Positions 16,882-25,285 of a stretch of 48,632 bases of DNA are shown here, one piece after another (position 1 is the first letter of the stretch; each line of letters opens with the position of its first letter). The notes beneath the pieces are model-generated. The model did not search any database. It saw nothing but the letters and a program-made list of their open reading frames with translations, and was not told the DNA's origin. The stretch lies in contig JANZZC010000060.1 in assembly GCA_026419575.1 (NCBI GenBank), forward strand, positions 1 to 48,632. The letters run 5' to 3'. The DNA comes from Thermomicrobium sp. Its GTDB lineage: Bacteria > Chloroflexota > Chloroflexia > Thermomicrobiales > Thermomicrobiaceae. Made by a program: the position numbers and the translations under genes.

Positions 16882-18414
16882 ATGGAAACGTTGTTGATCG
16901 TCGCCGCGGCTGTCGTCGTTACGGCGATCGCCGCGGTCGCTGGGACGTACGTGTACTTGCAGCGGGCGGCACGCTCGCGCCTGCGCGCGACCGGGGACGA
17001 GGTCCGACGGCTCCTGGAGGAAGCGGAAGCGCGGCAGCGGGAGATCCTTCTCGAAGCGAAGGACGCTGCGCTCAAGCTCCGGGAGGAACTCGAGCAGGAG
17101 TACCAGCAACGGCGGCAACAGGTCGAACGGCTCGAGCGACGTCTCCAGGCCAAGGAGGAACAACTCGATCGCCGCCTGGAGAACCTGGAGAAGCGCGAGC
17201 GCAAGATTCAGGCCCGCGAGAAGGAAATCGAGGACCGTCTGGAGGAGATCGCGCGGCTCGAGCAGGAACGCCAGGCCGAGCTGCAGCGGGTCGCGCAGAT
17301 GACGTTGGAGGAGGCTCGTCAGCTCGTGATCCAGCAGGCAGCCGAAGAGGTGCGCGAGATTCTCAACCGTCAGGTCCGAGAGCTCGAGCAACAGGTGCGC
17401 GAGGAAGCGCAGCAGCGTGCCCGGATGATCCTCGCGACCGCGATCCAGCGTATCGCGTCCGAGTACGTCGCGGAAGCGACGGTGACCGTCGTTCCGTTGC
17501 CGAGCGACGACATGAAGGGACGCATCATCGGGCGCGAAGGTCGCAATATCCGGGCACTCGAGCAAGCGACGGGCGTCGATCTCATCGTCGACGATACGCC
17601 GGAGGCGGTCACGCTCTCGTCGTTCGATCCGGTACGCCGCGAGATCGCGCGGCGGGCGCTCCTCAAGCTGATCCAGGACGGCCGGATCCATCCAGCTCGC
17701 ATCGAGGAAGTCGTCGAAAAGACGCGGCAGGAGGTCGAACAGATCATCTGGGAAGAGGGGGAGCGGGCGGCGCTGGAAGCTGGAGTGCAGGGGCTGCATC
17801 CCGATTTGATCCGTCTGCTCGGGCGACTCCGCTTCCGGACGAGCTATGGTCAGAATGTCCTCCAGCACTCGATCGAAGTCGCCCTGATCGCCGGAGCGCT
17901 GGCGGCCGAACTCGGAGCCGACGTCAATGTCGCGAAGACGGCTGGGCTGCTCCACGACATCGGTAAGGCTGTGGACCACGAGGTCGAAGGCCCGCACGCC
18001 CTCATCGGTGCCGATATCGCGCGACGCCTCGGCCGCTCGGCCAAGATCGTCCATGCGATCGCCGCGCACCACGGGGAGGAAGAGCCGCGGACCGTCGAAG
18101 CCTTCATCGTGGCGGCTGCCGACGCGATCAGCGGAGCTCGGCCGGGAGCGCGGCGGGAAATGCTCGAGGCGTACATCAAGCGTCTGGAAGCGCTCGAGAG
18201 CGTCGCGACGTCGTTCCCCGGTGTCCAGAAGGCGTACGCGATCCAGGCCGGGCGCGAGGTACGGATCCTGGTCAAGCCGGATCAGATCGACGACTACGGA
18301 GCGTTGCGGCTCGCCCGCGACGTAGTGAAGAAGATCCAGGACACGCTCGATTATCCCGGGCAGATCAAGGTAACCGTCATACGCGAGACGCGCGCGATCG
18401 ACTACGCACGCTGA
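16882..18414 (+). CDS. rny: Ribonuclease Y
   Basis: A 510-residue membrane-anchored endoribonuclease that starts mRNA decay. Order: N-terminal membrane segment ([22 protein letters not shown]), long Glu/Arg/Gln coiled coil (residues about 30-190), KH domain ([21 protein letters not shown] near 212) and HD domain ([10 protein letters not shown] near 330; [13 protein letters not shown] near 355; [10 protein letters not shown]). The HD metal residues are intact and the length is typical. The track start at 16789 is rejected; ATG 16882 follows GAGGAGAGGCGCGGAG. It has its own promoter and a textbook terminator, so it is monocistronic. Confidence 0.95.
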   Translation: METLLIVAAAVVVTAIAAVAGTYVYLQRAARSRLRATGDEVRRLLEEAEARQREILLEAKDAALKLREELEQEYQQRRQQVERLERRLQAKEEQLDRRLENLEKRERKIQAREKEIEDRLEEIARLEQERQAELQRVAQMTLEEARQLVIQQAAEEVREILNRQVRELEQQVREEAQQRARMILATAIQRIASEYVAEATVTVVPLPSDDMKGRIIGREGRNIRALEQATGVDLIVDDTPEAVTLSSFDPVRREIARRALLKLIQDGRIHPARIEEVVEKTRQEVEQIIWEEGERAALEAGVQGLHPDLIRLLGRLRFRTSYGQNVLQHSIEVALIAGALAAELGADVNVAKTAGLLHDIGKAVDHEVEGPHALIGADIARRLGRSAKIVHAIAAHHGEEEPRTVEAFIVAAADAISGARPGARREMLEAYIKRLEALESVATSFPGVQKAYAIQAGREVRILVKPDQIDDYGALRLARDVVKKIQDTLDYPGQIKVTVIRETRAIDYAR

Positions 18415-18415
18415 C

Positions 18416-18458
18416 GAGACAGCCGGTGACCAGATGGTCACCGGCTGTCTCCTTTTTC
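18416..18458 (+). terminator. Rho-independent terminator after rny
   Basis: A perfect 16-bp stem (arm GAGACAGCCGGTGACC, 18416-18431), AGAT loop and complementary arm ending at 18451, followed directly by CTTTTTCT. Confidence 0.92.
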
Positions 18459-18773
18459 TGCAGCTCGGCAGCTGCCGGGGCGCGAGCGATCGCGGTCGCG
18501 CTCGGTCGAAGACTGGCTGCGAACGTGCCGGTACCGAACGGAAGTCGAAAAGGCAGGAAGGTATTGACGACTCGTGAGCGCTATGGTACGCCTACAAACG
18601 GCTGCAGCCCTCGGCTCGGCCGTCGCGACGGGTATCGCGTGTCGATTCGGTGAGCGGATCCAACGAAGCGAGAGGAGTGGGGGACAGCGCAGAGCATCGG
18701 ACACGCTGCTCGGATTCGGTTCAGGCTCGGCAACAAGCGTGGCAGTGACCCACATCCGTCGGAGGAGTTCAGC
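18459..18773. other. 315-nt gap between rny terminator and spoVS
   Basis: No convincing gene. It holds a possible promoter at 18564-18592, which would give spoVS a leader of about 175 nt. The small ORFs here are Arg/Ala/Gly-rich and look noncoding. Confidence 0.6.
18564..18592 (+). promoter_or_regulatory. Possible spoVS promoter
   Basis: TTGACG (18564-18569), 17-bp spacer, TACGCC (18587-18592). The -35 is good and the -10 weak. Confidence 0.4.
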
Positions 18774-19166
18774 ATGGAGCGCTTCTTCAGCAAGTTGGAT
18801 TTGCGCGAGATCAAGATCGGAACCGAGGCGAGTTTCCCGCCCGAGGAGGAGGCCTATCAGGGGCAGGAGCGCTCGGCGAGCCAGGCGGGCGGCCAGCGGC
18901 GCCGGAGCGAGGTACTGAAGGTTTCGGCTCGGTCGCGACCGAGCGCGGTCGCGGGAGCGATCGCGGGGGTCGTGCGCGAGGTCGGCCGCGCCGAAGTGCA
19001 GGCGATCGGCGCTGGAGCCGCCAACCAGGCGATCAAGGCCGTAGCGATCGCCCGCGACTATCTCGCCGAATCCGGGATCGATGCCGTCTGCTTGCCCTCT
19101 TTCATCACCGTGACGATCGGCAACGAGGATCGCACCGCGATTCGCTTGATCGTCGAGCCGCGCTGA
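18774..19166 (+). CDS. spoVS: SpoVS-family protein with N-terminal extension
   Basis: A 130-residue protein whose last ~85 residues are a full SpoVS domain (VLKVSARSRPSAVAGAIAG, VQAIGAGAANQAIKAVAIA, FITVTIGNEDRTAIRLIVEP), an Alba-like fold needed for coat and septum steps in Bacillus sporulation but also present in non-sporeformers. The first ~45 residues (FFSKLDLREIKIGTEASFP, then a Gln/Ser/Gly linker) are absent from the ~86-residue Bacillus protein. ATG 18774 has GGAGGAG upstream; an internal Val start giving a normal-length protein is possible but less well supported. It has its own terminator. Confidence 0.85.
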   Translation: MERFFSKLDLREIKIGTEASFPPEEEAYQGQERSASQAGGQRRRSEVLKVSARSRPSAVAGAIAGVVREVGRAEVQAIGAGAANQAIKAVAIARDYLAESGIDAVCLPSFITVTIGNEDRTAIRLIVEPR

Positions 19167-19171
19167 GGTCG

Positions 19172-19204
19172 AGCCCCCGGTCGATCGACCGGGGGCTTTC
19201 TTTG
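19172..19204 (+). terminator. Rho-independent terminator after spoVS
   Basis: A perfectly symmetrical 26-nt inverted repeat (arm AGCCCCCGGTCGA, 19172-19197) followed by TTCTTTG. The PHP gene starts 15 bases beyond. Confidence 0.88.
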
Positions 19205-19218
19205 TCCCGAACGGGCCG

Positions 19219-20076
19219 ATGGCGACGATCGACCTCCATACCCATACGACGGCGTCCGACGGCGTGCTCCCCCCGCGCGAACTCATCCGGCTGGCTGCCC
19301 AGCGCGGGATCCGCGTGCTCGGTATCACCGATCACGATACGGTCGCAGGCATCCCCGAAGCGCGCGCGGCTGCAGCGACCCACGGCGTCGTCCTGGTCCC
19401 GGGGATCGAGCTGAGCACGGCGGTCGAGCGCGGGGAAGTCCATATCCTCGGATACTTCGTCGACCCGGACGACCCGGTACTCCGCGCTCATCTGGATCGC
19501 CTGGTCGCTGCGCGACGGGAACGCGCCGCCCGCATGGTCGACCAGCTCCGCGCGCTCGGTTTTCCCGTCTCGCTGGCGGAGCTCGAGGGGATCGCCCAGG
19601 GTGGGACCATCACTCGTGCTCATGCCGCGCGGCTGCTCGTCGCCAAGGGATTCGCGTCCTCGATCGACGAGGCGTTCGACCGATACCTCGGTCGCAATCG
19701 GCCGGGGTACGTGCCGCGAACGTTTCCGACTCCTCGCGAGGCGGTGCAGCTCGTCGTCGACGCCGGTGGTGTCGCTGTCCTCGCCCATCCGCTGAGCGTC
19801 GACGACCTCGAGAGGACGCTCGCCGAGCTGATACCGGTCGGCTTGGCCGGGTTGGAAGCGTGGTACGGGGAGTACACGGTGGAGCAGCAGCGCGACCTGG
19901 CTGCCCTCGCCGATCGACTCGGGCTCATCGCGACCGGCGGCAGCGACTACCATGGGCCGGGGTTCCGGGAGGGGCGCGAGGTGGGCTGCGTGGAACTGCC
20001 GTCCGGCGTCGTCGAGGCGCTGGCGGCACGCGCTCGCCGGGATCGCGGCGATCCTGCTACACTGCCTGGGCAGTGA
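19219..20076 (+). CDS. PHP-domain phosphoesterase (RNase AM/TrpH-like)
   Basis: A 285-residue PHP protein. Metal-binding motifs run in order: IDLHTHTTASDG at residue 4, GITDHDTV near 35, VPGIELS near 62, ILGYF, VLAHPLSV near 192 and the final TGGSDYHGP near 240. This arrangement matches YciV/RnmAM-type enzymes that hydrolyse 3',5'-bisphosphonucleotides and trim 5' ends of RNA. ATG 19219 lies right after the spoVS terminator and has no strong RBS, so its transcript start is uncertain. The 36-base gap to the next gene carries a -10-like TGCTACACT (20055-20063), which lies within the last codons. Confidence 0.85.
   Translation: MATIDLHTHTTASDGVLPPRELIRLAAQRGIRVLGITDHDTVAGIPEARAAAATHGVVLVPGIELSTAVERGEVHILGYFVDPDDPVLRAHLDRLVAARRERAARMVDQLRALGFPVSLAELEGIAQGGTITRAHAARLLVAKGFASSIDEAFDRYLGRNRPGYVPRTFPTPREAVQLVVDAGGVAVLAHPLSVDDLERTLAELIPVGLAGLEAWYGEYTVEQQRDLAALADRLGLIATGGSDYHGPGFREGREVGCVELPSGVVEALAARARRDRGDPATLPGQ
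20055..20063 (+). promoter_or_regulatory. Extended -10 for the yacL-like/isp run
   Basis: TGCTACACT, 49 bases before ATG 20113. No clear -35. It is the same motif as at 22938 and 14663. Confidence 0.4.
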
Positions 20077-20112
20077 GGAACCGTCGCGCGCATCAGCGAG
20101 TGGCTCAGCGAG

Positions 20113-21249
20113 ATGCCGGTCGTGGATTCTTCCCGCGGAACAGCCCGAGCGGTCGACAGCGAGGAGGTGCCGTCGCCGCCGGCGGGCACGCGGCGGCGAC
20201 AACGTGCCGAGCGTGCGAGTTCGCCGCTCGGCCGTGTGCTGCGCTATGCCGGTCTCTCGATCGGTGCGCTCGTCGGCTGGTCCTTCGGGTATGCGCTGGC
20301 GACAGGCCCCGAGGTGACGGTGGCTTCCCGGTTCTTCCTCGCAGCGATCCTGGCAAGCTTGGGGTTCCTCGCGACGCCGTACATCGTCTTCGACCTCGTC
20401 GACGCGATCGTCGTGCGCTTACGGCGCCTCACCCTGGAGACGCTGCTCGTCAGCGCGCTCGGCGCGTTCATCGGGGCGCTCTTCGGCCTCCTGTTCGCCT
20501 GGCCGCTCGCGCTTCTGCCGCGGCCGGCCGGGCAGCTCGTCCCGACGATCTTCGCGGTGCTCGCGACGGCGATCGGTGCGCTGGTCGCGCAGAGCAAGCA
20601 TGACGAACTGCTCGCGCTGATCGGCCGAAGGCCGCTCGCCGGCACGTCCGTGCTGGTGCTGGACACGAGTGCTCTCATCGACGGTCGGGTGCGCGCCGTG
20701 CTGCGTCTCGGCTTCCTCGAGGGGCGAGTGCTGGTGCCGGAGGAAGTCCTACGGGAGCTGCATGTCCTGGCCGAGGCCGACGAGCCGACGCGTCGCGCGC
20801 GCGGGCGGCGTGGGTTGGAGTGCTTGCGGCGACTGCGCGAGGAGCTCGGTGACGGCCTCGAGGTGGCGCCGGCACTCGTGCCGGTACGGAGCGCCGACGA
20901 GGCCGTCGTGCTCCGTGCCGACGAAGCTGGCGGCAAGGTCGTCACCTGCGACCAGCAGCTCGCCGAGCTAGCTCGGGTCCGCGGAATCGCGGTGCTCAAC
21001 CCGAACCAGCTGGCCGAGGCGCTGCGCAGTCCGGTGCATGTCGGCGATCGCTTGACACTCCAGCTGGTCGGAGAGGGACGCGAGGCCGGACAGGCGATCG
21101 GGTATCTCGACGACGGTACGCTCGTCGTGGTGGAGCGAGCCCGGGAGTTCATCGGCCAGGAAGTGACGGTCGAGGTGACACGAACGCTCCAGACGAGCGG
21201 CGGACGACTCGTCTTCGCCCAGCTTGTCGAACAGGACGTCGCGCGATGA
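20113..21249 (+). CDS. PIN/TRAM-domain membrane protein (YacL type)
   Basis: A 378-residue protein with a basic N-terminus, four membrane segments (residues about 45-160), a PIN nuclease domain (VLVLDTSALIDGRV near 180; LVPEEVLRELHVLAE; SADEAVVLRADEAGGKVVTCDQQLA) and a C-terminal TRAM domain (REAGQAIGYLDDGTLVVVERAREFIGQEVTVEVTR). The acidic PIN residues are present. The same architecture (YacL) precedes ispD-ispF in many Gram-positive genomes, as here, with a 4-base overlap (GATGA) into ispD. Probable RNA-directed nuclease at the membrane. Confidence 0.9.
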   Translation: MPVVDSSRGTARAVDSEEVPSPPAGTRRRQRAERASSPLGRVLRYAGLSIGALVGWSFGYALATGPEVTVASRFFLAAILASLGFLATPYIVFDLVDAIVVRLRRLTLETLLVSALGAFIGALFGLLFAWPLALLPRPAGQLVPTIFAVLATAIGALVAQSKHDELLALIGRRPLAGTSVLVLDTSALIDGRVRAVLRLGFLEGRVLVPEEVLRELHVLAEADEPTRRARGRRGLECLRRLREELGDGLEVAPALVPVRSADEAVVLRADEAGGKVVTCDQQLAELARVRGIAVLNPNQLAEALRSPVHVGDRLTLQLVGEGREAGQAIGYLDDGTLVVVERAREFIGQEVTVEVTRTLQTSGGRLVFAQLVEQDVAR

Positions 21250-21935
21250 AGGTCGGGGCGATCGTGCCGGCTGCCGGGCGCGGCGAGCGTCTCGGCGGGC
21301 GGGACAAGGTGCTGGCACCCCTGGGGGGGCGTCCCGCACTCGCCTGGGTACTCGATGCGCTCGTCCGATCGGAGGTCGTCGAAGCGATCGTCGTCGTCGC
21401 GAGCGAAGCGAACCGGACGGCGATCGAGTCGTTGTGCCGCTCGCTCCCCACCACGGTACCGGTAGCGGTGACGCGCGGTGGAGCGGAGCGGGCGCTTTCG
21501 GTGCGTGCGGGTGCGGAAACGCTCGGTGCAGCGACGAAGTTCGTCCTGGTTCACGACGCTGCCCGACCGCTCGTAACTCCCGAGCTGATCCGGCGCGCGG
21601 TGGACGCGGTGCAGCGGCATGGGGCCGTCGTGGCGGCAGTACCCGTGGTGGACACGATCAAGCAGGTCGCGCTCGATGGGCGTGTCGTCACTACCCCCGA
21701 TCGTCGGAGCCTCGTCGCCGTGCAGACGCCGCAAGTCTTCCGCTTCGATTGGCTATGGGAAGCCTACCGGCGTGCCGGAGCGAGCCTGGTCACGGCGACC
21801 GACGAAGCGATGCTGCTCGAGCGAGCGGGATTTCCGGTCTACGTCTTCCCGGGCGATCCGGAGAACCTGAAGATCACGACGCCGCTCGACCTCGCGGTCG
21901 CGGAGTTCCTGCTCGCCCGGAGGAGGAGCGCATGA
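21246..21935 (+). CDS. ispD: 2-C-methyl-D-erythritol 4-phosphate cytidylyltransferase
   Basis: A 229-residue IspD, third step of the MEP isoprenoid pathway (MEP + CTP to CDP-ME). GAIVPAAGRGERLGGRDKVLAPLGGRP at the start is the nucleotide-binding loop; VHDAARPLVTPELI near residue 102 and TPQVFRFDWL near 160 are family signatures. Overlaps the YacL-like gene (ATGA) and ispF (ATGA), so all three are translationally coupled. Confidence 0.95.
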   Translation: MKVGAIVPAAGRGERLGGRDKVLAPLGGRPALAWVLDALVRSEVVEAIVVVASEANRTAIESLCRSLPTTVPVAVTRGGAERALSVRAGAETLGAATKFVLVHDAARPLVTPELIRRAVDAVQRHGAVVAAVPVVDTIKQVALDGRVVTTPDRRSLVAVQTPQVFRFDWLWEAYRRAGASLVTATDEAMLLERAGFPVYVFPGDPENLKITTPLDLAVAEFLLARRRSA

Positions 21936-22426
21936 TCCGAGTCGGTTTGGGGTACGATGTCCACCCGCTCGTGCCGGGGCGGCGGCTCGTCCTCGGCGGT
22001 GTGGAAATTCCTGGCACGCTCGGCCTGGCCGGACATTCCGACGCGGACGTCCTCCTGCACGCGATCGGCGATGCCTTGCTCGGTGCGGCCGGTCTCGGTG
22101 ATCTCGGCGTGCATTTCCCACCGGACGACGAGCGCTGGCGCGACCGCTCGAGCGTCGAGTTACTGCGCATCGTCCGCGAGCTCGTTCGCAACGCAGGCTG
22201 GCGTATCGTGTACGTCGACGCCACGCTGGTAGCGGAGATCCCGCGCATCGCGCCGTTCCGCGAGCGGATGCGGGAGCGTATCGCGGCGACGCTCGCGGTG
22301 CCTGTCGGTACGGTGAGCGTGAAGGCGACGACGAACGAGCGCCTCGGTTTCGTCGGACGAGGTGAGGGGATCGCAGCGCTCGCCGTCGCGACGGTCGAAG
22401 CGGTGACGGAGGCGGGGCGGAGCTGA
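21932..22426 (+). CDS. ispF: 2-C-methyl-D-erythritol 2,4-cyclodiphosphate synthase
   Basis: A 164-residue IspF, which cyclises CDP-ME-2P with loss of [20 protein letters not shown] carries the metal Asp and His, [26 protein letters not shown] the third ligand and the substrate loop, and [17 protein letters not shown] the CMP-side signature. RBS AGGAGGAGCG lies inside the ispD end. Normal length. Confidence 0.95.
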   Translation: MIRVGLGYDVHPLVPGRRLVLGGVEIPGTLGLAGHSDADVLLHAIGDALLGAAGLGDLGVHFPPDDERWRDRSSVELLRIVRELVRNAGWRIVYVDATLVAEIPRIAPFRERMRERIAATLAVPVGTVSVKATTNERLGFVGRGEGIAALAVATVEAVTEAGRS

Positions 22427-22440
22427 GGGAGAGGTGCAGC

Positions 22441-22905
22441 GTGCGGGTTCTCGTCCAGCGGGTCAGCCGGGCGAGCGTGTCGGTCGATGGCCGGATCGTC
22501 AGTGCGATCGGCCCCGGTCTCCTGCTCCTGGTCGGTGTCCGCCGAGGAGACGACCCTGCGATCGCGGCCTGGATGGCGCAGAAGGTCGCCAATCTCCGCA
22601 TCTTCGAGGACGACGCGGGGAAGATGAACCGCTCGGTTCTCGAGGTCGGCGGAAGCACGCTCGTCGTATCCCAGTTCACGCTCTATGCCGACGTGCGCAA
22701 GGGACGGCGGCCGAGTTTCGTCGAGGCAGCACCGCCGGAGGAGGCGCGTCCGCTCGTGGACGCCTTCGCTGACGCGCTGCGCCGACTCGGCCTCGCGGTG
22801 GAGACCGGAGTCTTCGGCGCGCACATGCAGGTCGAACTCGTGAACGATGGCCCGGTGACGATCTGGCTCGACAGCGCCGAGCTGCGCGGAACGCCGGAAG
22901 ACTAG
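22441..22905 (+). CDS. dtd: D-aminoacyl-tRNA deacylase
   Basis: A 154-residue DTD, which removes D-amino acids and glycine from mischarged t[22 protein letters not shown] has the catalytic SQFTL motif and [12 protein letters not shown] the (G/N)xxPVT motif with its cis Gly-Pro. GTG start at 22441, 14 bases after ispF, preceded by GAGAGGTGCA. Confidence 0.93.
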   Translation: MRVLVQRVSRASVSVDGRIVSAIGPGLLLLVGVRRGDDPAIAAWMAQKVANLRIFEDDAGKMNRSVLEVGGSTLVVSQFTLYADVRKGRRPSFVEAAPPEEARPLVDAFADALRRLGLAVETGVFGAHMQVELVNDGPVTIWLDSAELRGTPED

Positions 22906-22937
22906 GACTTTTGGGTGCTCTCCCGCACGCTGGCGAG

Positions 22938-22946
22938 TGCTACACT
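22938..22946 (+). promoter_or_regulatory. Extended -10 for the zinc-ribbon/MutL-like unit
   Basis: TGCTACACT, 34 bases before the GTG at 22981. No -35 at the usual spacing, so the extended -10 would carry recognition. Confidence 0.5.
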
Positions 22947-22980
22947 GGCGCTCGGAGCGTCGCGTCTAGCGGGGGAGCGC

Positions 22981-23598
22981 GTGTACTGCCCGCAGTGTGG
23001 TCAGCGGATCGGTGACGAGCAGCGTACCTGCCCGTTCTGCGGGACGACTGTGCCGGACGAGGCCTCGGGGACGGGTACCTGCCCGGAATGCGGGGCTCCG
23101 CGAGCTCCCGAGGATACCTATTGCCGCCGGTGCGGCGTGGTGCTGCCGCTCGACTTGGCGGCACTCGGGCTGGATGAAAGCCTAGCGGGCCGTGAGACCG
23201 GCTCGTCCGCGCTGGAACTCCCCGAGTGGCTGCAGCCTGCGGACATCGGAGCAGGGGGTAGCGCGTTCCCGAGCGATCTGGATCTCCCGGACTGGTTGCG
23301 CGAACCGGAGTCCACGAGCGTCGGTTCGGTGGAGTCGCCGGTGCCGAGCGTGGAATTCGCGGTGCCGCGCGTCCCCGCTGTCTGGGGTCGGTCGGCGGCA
23401 CAAGAGGCCGGTGCGGAGCGTCTCTTCGAGCCGTTGCCCTTGCTCCTCGTGCCGGAGGTGCGGCCGGCGCAGGCGATGCCGACTGGTGCCGAGGCGAACC
23501 TACAAGCAGGGGGCCACAACCTCGCCCGCGTGGCGCTCATCCTCGCGCTGGCCGTCTTGATCGGCGTGACCATCTACATCGTCTGGCTGAACCGGTGA
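22981..23598 (+). CDS. Double zinc-ribbon protein with C-terminal membrane anchor
   Basis: A 205-residue protein with two zinc ribbons at the N-terminus (CPQCGQRIGDEQRTCPFCG and CPECGAPRAPEDTYCRRCG), a low-complexity acidic middle with two similar short motifs (LELPEWLQP and LDLPDWLREPE), and a final membrane segment (VALILALAVLIGVTIYIVWL). Topology would put the ribbons in the cytoplasm. GTG 22981 follows GGGGGAGCGC; the track start at 22915 lies upstream of the predicted promoter and is rejected. It stands 34 bases before the MutL-like gene. Function unknown. Confidence 0.75.
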   Translation: MYCPQCGQRIGDEQRTCPFCGTTVPDEASGTGTCPECGAPRAPEDTYCRRCGVVLPLDLAALGLDESLAGRETGSSALELPEWLQPADIGAGGSAFPSDLDLPDWLREPESTSVGSVESPVPSVEFAVPRVPAVWGRSAAQEAGAERLFEPLPLLLVPEVRPAQAMPTGAEANLQAGGHNLARVALILALAVLIGVTIYIVWLNR

Positions 23599-23632
23599 CA
23601 GGCGGAGGTCGACCGGTGACGAGGGAGGGCCG

Positions 23633-25285
23633 ATGCACAGCGCGGTAGTCCTTTCGCTCGGGCGGTCGCATTCCCGCGTCGTTCTCGTCGATCGAGCCGA
23701 GGGGCAACCGCGGCTCCTCGGGAGCGTCCCGATTTCTGGCCGCCGACCGCGCGAGGCGCTCCAGGAGGCCGAACGACGCCTCGGACGCGCGTTGCTCGGG
23801 GACGGGCAGCCGATCCGCCCGCGCCGGCCGACCGGTGATGGTGCCGACGCCTGGGTCGTCGTCGGAGCGCCGCTGGTACTGCCGACCCTCGTGCTCGTCG
23901 CGGTGGACGGCGCGCATCCGATCGTCGATGTCGCGGTCCGGGCAGCACAGGCCTCGCTCGTTCGAGTCCACCGCCTCGATACGGACCCGTCGACCAGTCC
24001 GATGTGGCTGGCCCAGCGGCTGGAGAGTCTGCAACCAGCGTTCCTGCTCCTCGCGGGCACGGAAGATCCCGCTCGTTGGGAGCCGGTACTGGCTGGCATC
24101 GCGAGTGCGCTCGGGGAAACGGTGCGTCCGGAACTCGGCATCGTCGTCGCTGCGGAGGGGGTTCAGCAGCGTGTCGCCGAAGCGCTCGGCGAGCACCTCG
24201 ATCTCATGGGAGTCGATCCGGACGCGTTCGTTCCGGCCGAAGTCATCAGTGCGATCGTCGGCGAGTTCCGTACCCGGGCAGCGACGCGGTTGCACGACGA
24301 GCTCGGGGCCGGGTGGGGCGAGCGCGTCGTCGATCGGCTGACCGCTCTGGAGCGAGCGGCGGCCTTCCTCGTCCGTCGAGCCGAGCAGCGGATCGTCCTG
24401 GTCGACCTCGAGCAGGGTACGTTGACGCTCTGGGCTCGCCCGGACGGCATGGTGACGTTGTACCAGGCGGACCGCGAGTTCGGGCCCGATGCGCTGTCGC
24501 TCGCTGACACCGACAGCGAGGCGATCCGTCGCTGGATACCGTGGTCGATGAGCGACGACGACATCGTCGACTGGCTCGCCAATCGAACGCTGCGGGCTCC
24601 GAGCGTCGAGGTCGACGCTGCCGACCAGGTGATCCTCTCGGCGGTGTTTCGTGCGTTGCTCGAACGGAGCGCTGCGCTCGTCGCCGGTGGGATCGCGCGC
24701 GAGGACGTCACGCTCGTCGCGCTCGGGCCGGCGTTCGCGGCCTTGCCACCGGCGCTCGCGACGCTCTGCGTGCTCGACGGCCTGCAGCCGTTGCCGGCGA
24801 ACGGGATCGTCAGTATCGCGCTGGACGAAGCGGATCTGCTCGCGGCCGGTGGTGCGTTGGCCGAGGAGCGGAGCGGCTTCGCGGCGGCGGTTCTCGAACG
24901 CGATGCGTTGCTTCCGCTCGCCCACGCCATCGTGCTCACGGGAGAGAGTCTCGAGGGAGCCATCGCGGTACGTGGAGAAGTCCGGATCGGCGAGACGCTT
25001 CGGCGTTTCTCGGTCCCGTGGGGGAGCCTCCACACGCTCGCGATCCCCTTCGGCGCGACGGTCGAGCTTACCCTCGAGCCGGAGGGCGGCGTACGGATCG
25101 GCCAGCTCGATCCTGGGGTGGCGCTTCGCTTCGCCGGAGAGGCTGCGCTCGGGTGGACGCGACTCGGGATCGTGATCGACGCGCGAGGTCGGCCGGTTCC
25201 CCTGCCGGCCGATCCGGGCGCCCGCGAGCGGCGCCTGCGCTCGTGGCTCGCTGATCTCGGTCATGCGGGAGGAGGCCTTCCGTGA
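23633..25285 (+). CDS. MutL/GlmL-like ASKHA protein
   Basis: A 550-residue protein with the outline of the glutamate mutase L (GlmL/MutL) family, named for the gene beside methylaspartate mutase and having an actin-like ATPase fold. The N-terminus (AVVLSLGRSHSRVVLVD) matches in position the first phosphate loop but lacks the usual DxGST. Later VLVDLEQGTLTLW and, near residue 365, LVALGPAFAALPPALATLCVLDGLQPLP followed by SIALDEADLLAAGGAL fit the family's C-terminal half. No mutase subunits are nearby. ATG 23633 has GAGGGAGGGCCG upstream. Couples by a 4-base overlap to the next gene. The family call is from pattern memory. Confidence 0.6.
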   Translation: MHSAVVLSLGRSHSRVVLVDRAEGQPRLLGSVPISGRRPREALQEAERRLGRALLGDGQPIRPRRPTGDGADAWVVVGAPLVLPTLVLVAVDGAHPIVDVAVRAAQASLVRVHRLDTDPSTSPMWLAQRLESLQPAFLLLAGTEDPARWEPVLAGIASALGETVRPELGIVVAAEGVQQRVAEALGEHLDLMGVDPDAFVPAEVISAIVGEFRTRAATRLHDELGAGWGERVVDRLTALERAAAFLVRRAEQRIVLVDLEQGTLTLWARPDGMVTLYQADREFGPDALSLADTDSEAIRRWIPWSMSDDDIVDWLANRTLRAPSVEVDAADQVILSAVFRALLERSAALVAGGIAREDVTLVALGPAFAALPPALATLCVLDGLQPLPANGIVSIALDEADLLAAGGALAEERSGFAAAVLERDALLPLAHAIVLTGESLEGAIAVRGEVRIGETLRRFSVPWGSLHTLAIPFGATVELTLEPEGGVRIGQLDPGVALRFAGEAALGWTRLGIVIDARGRPVPLPADPGARERRLRSWLADLGHAGGGLP

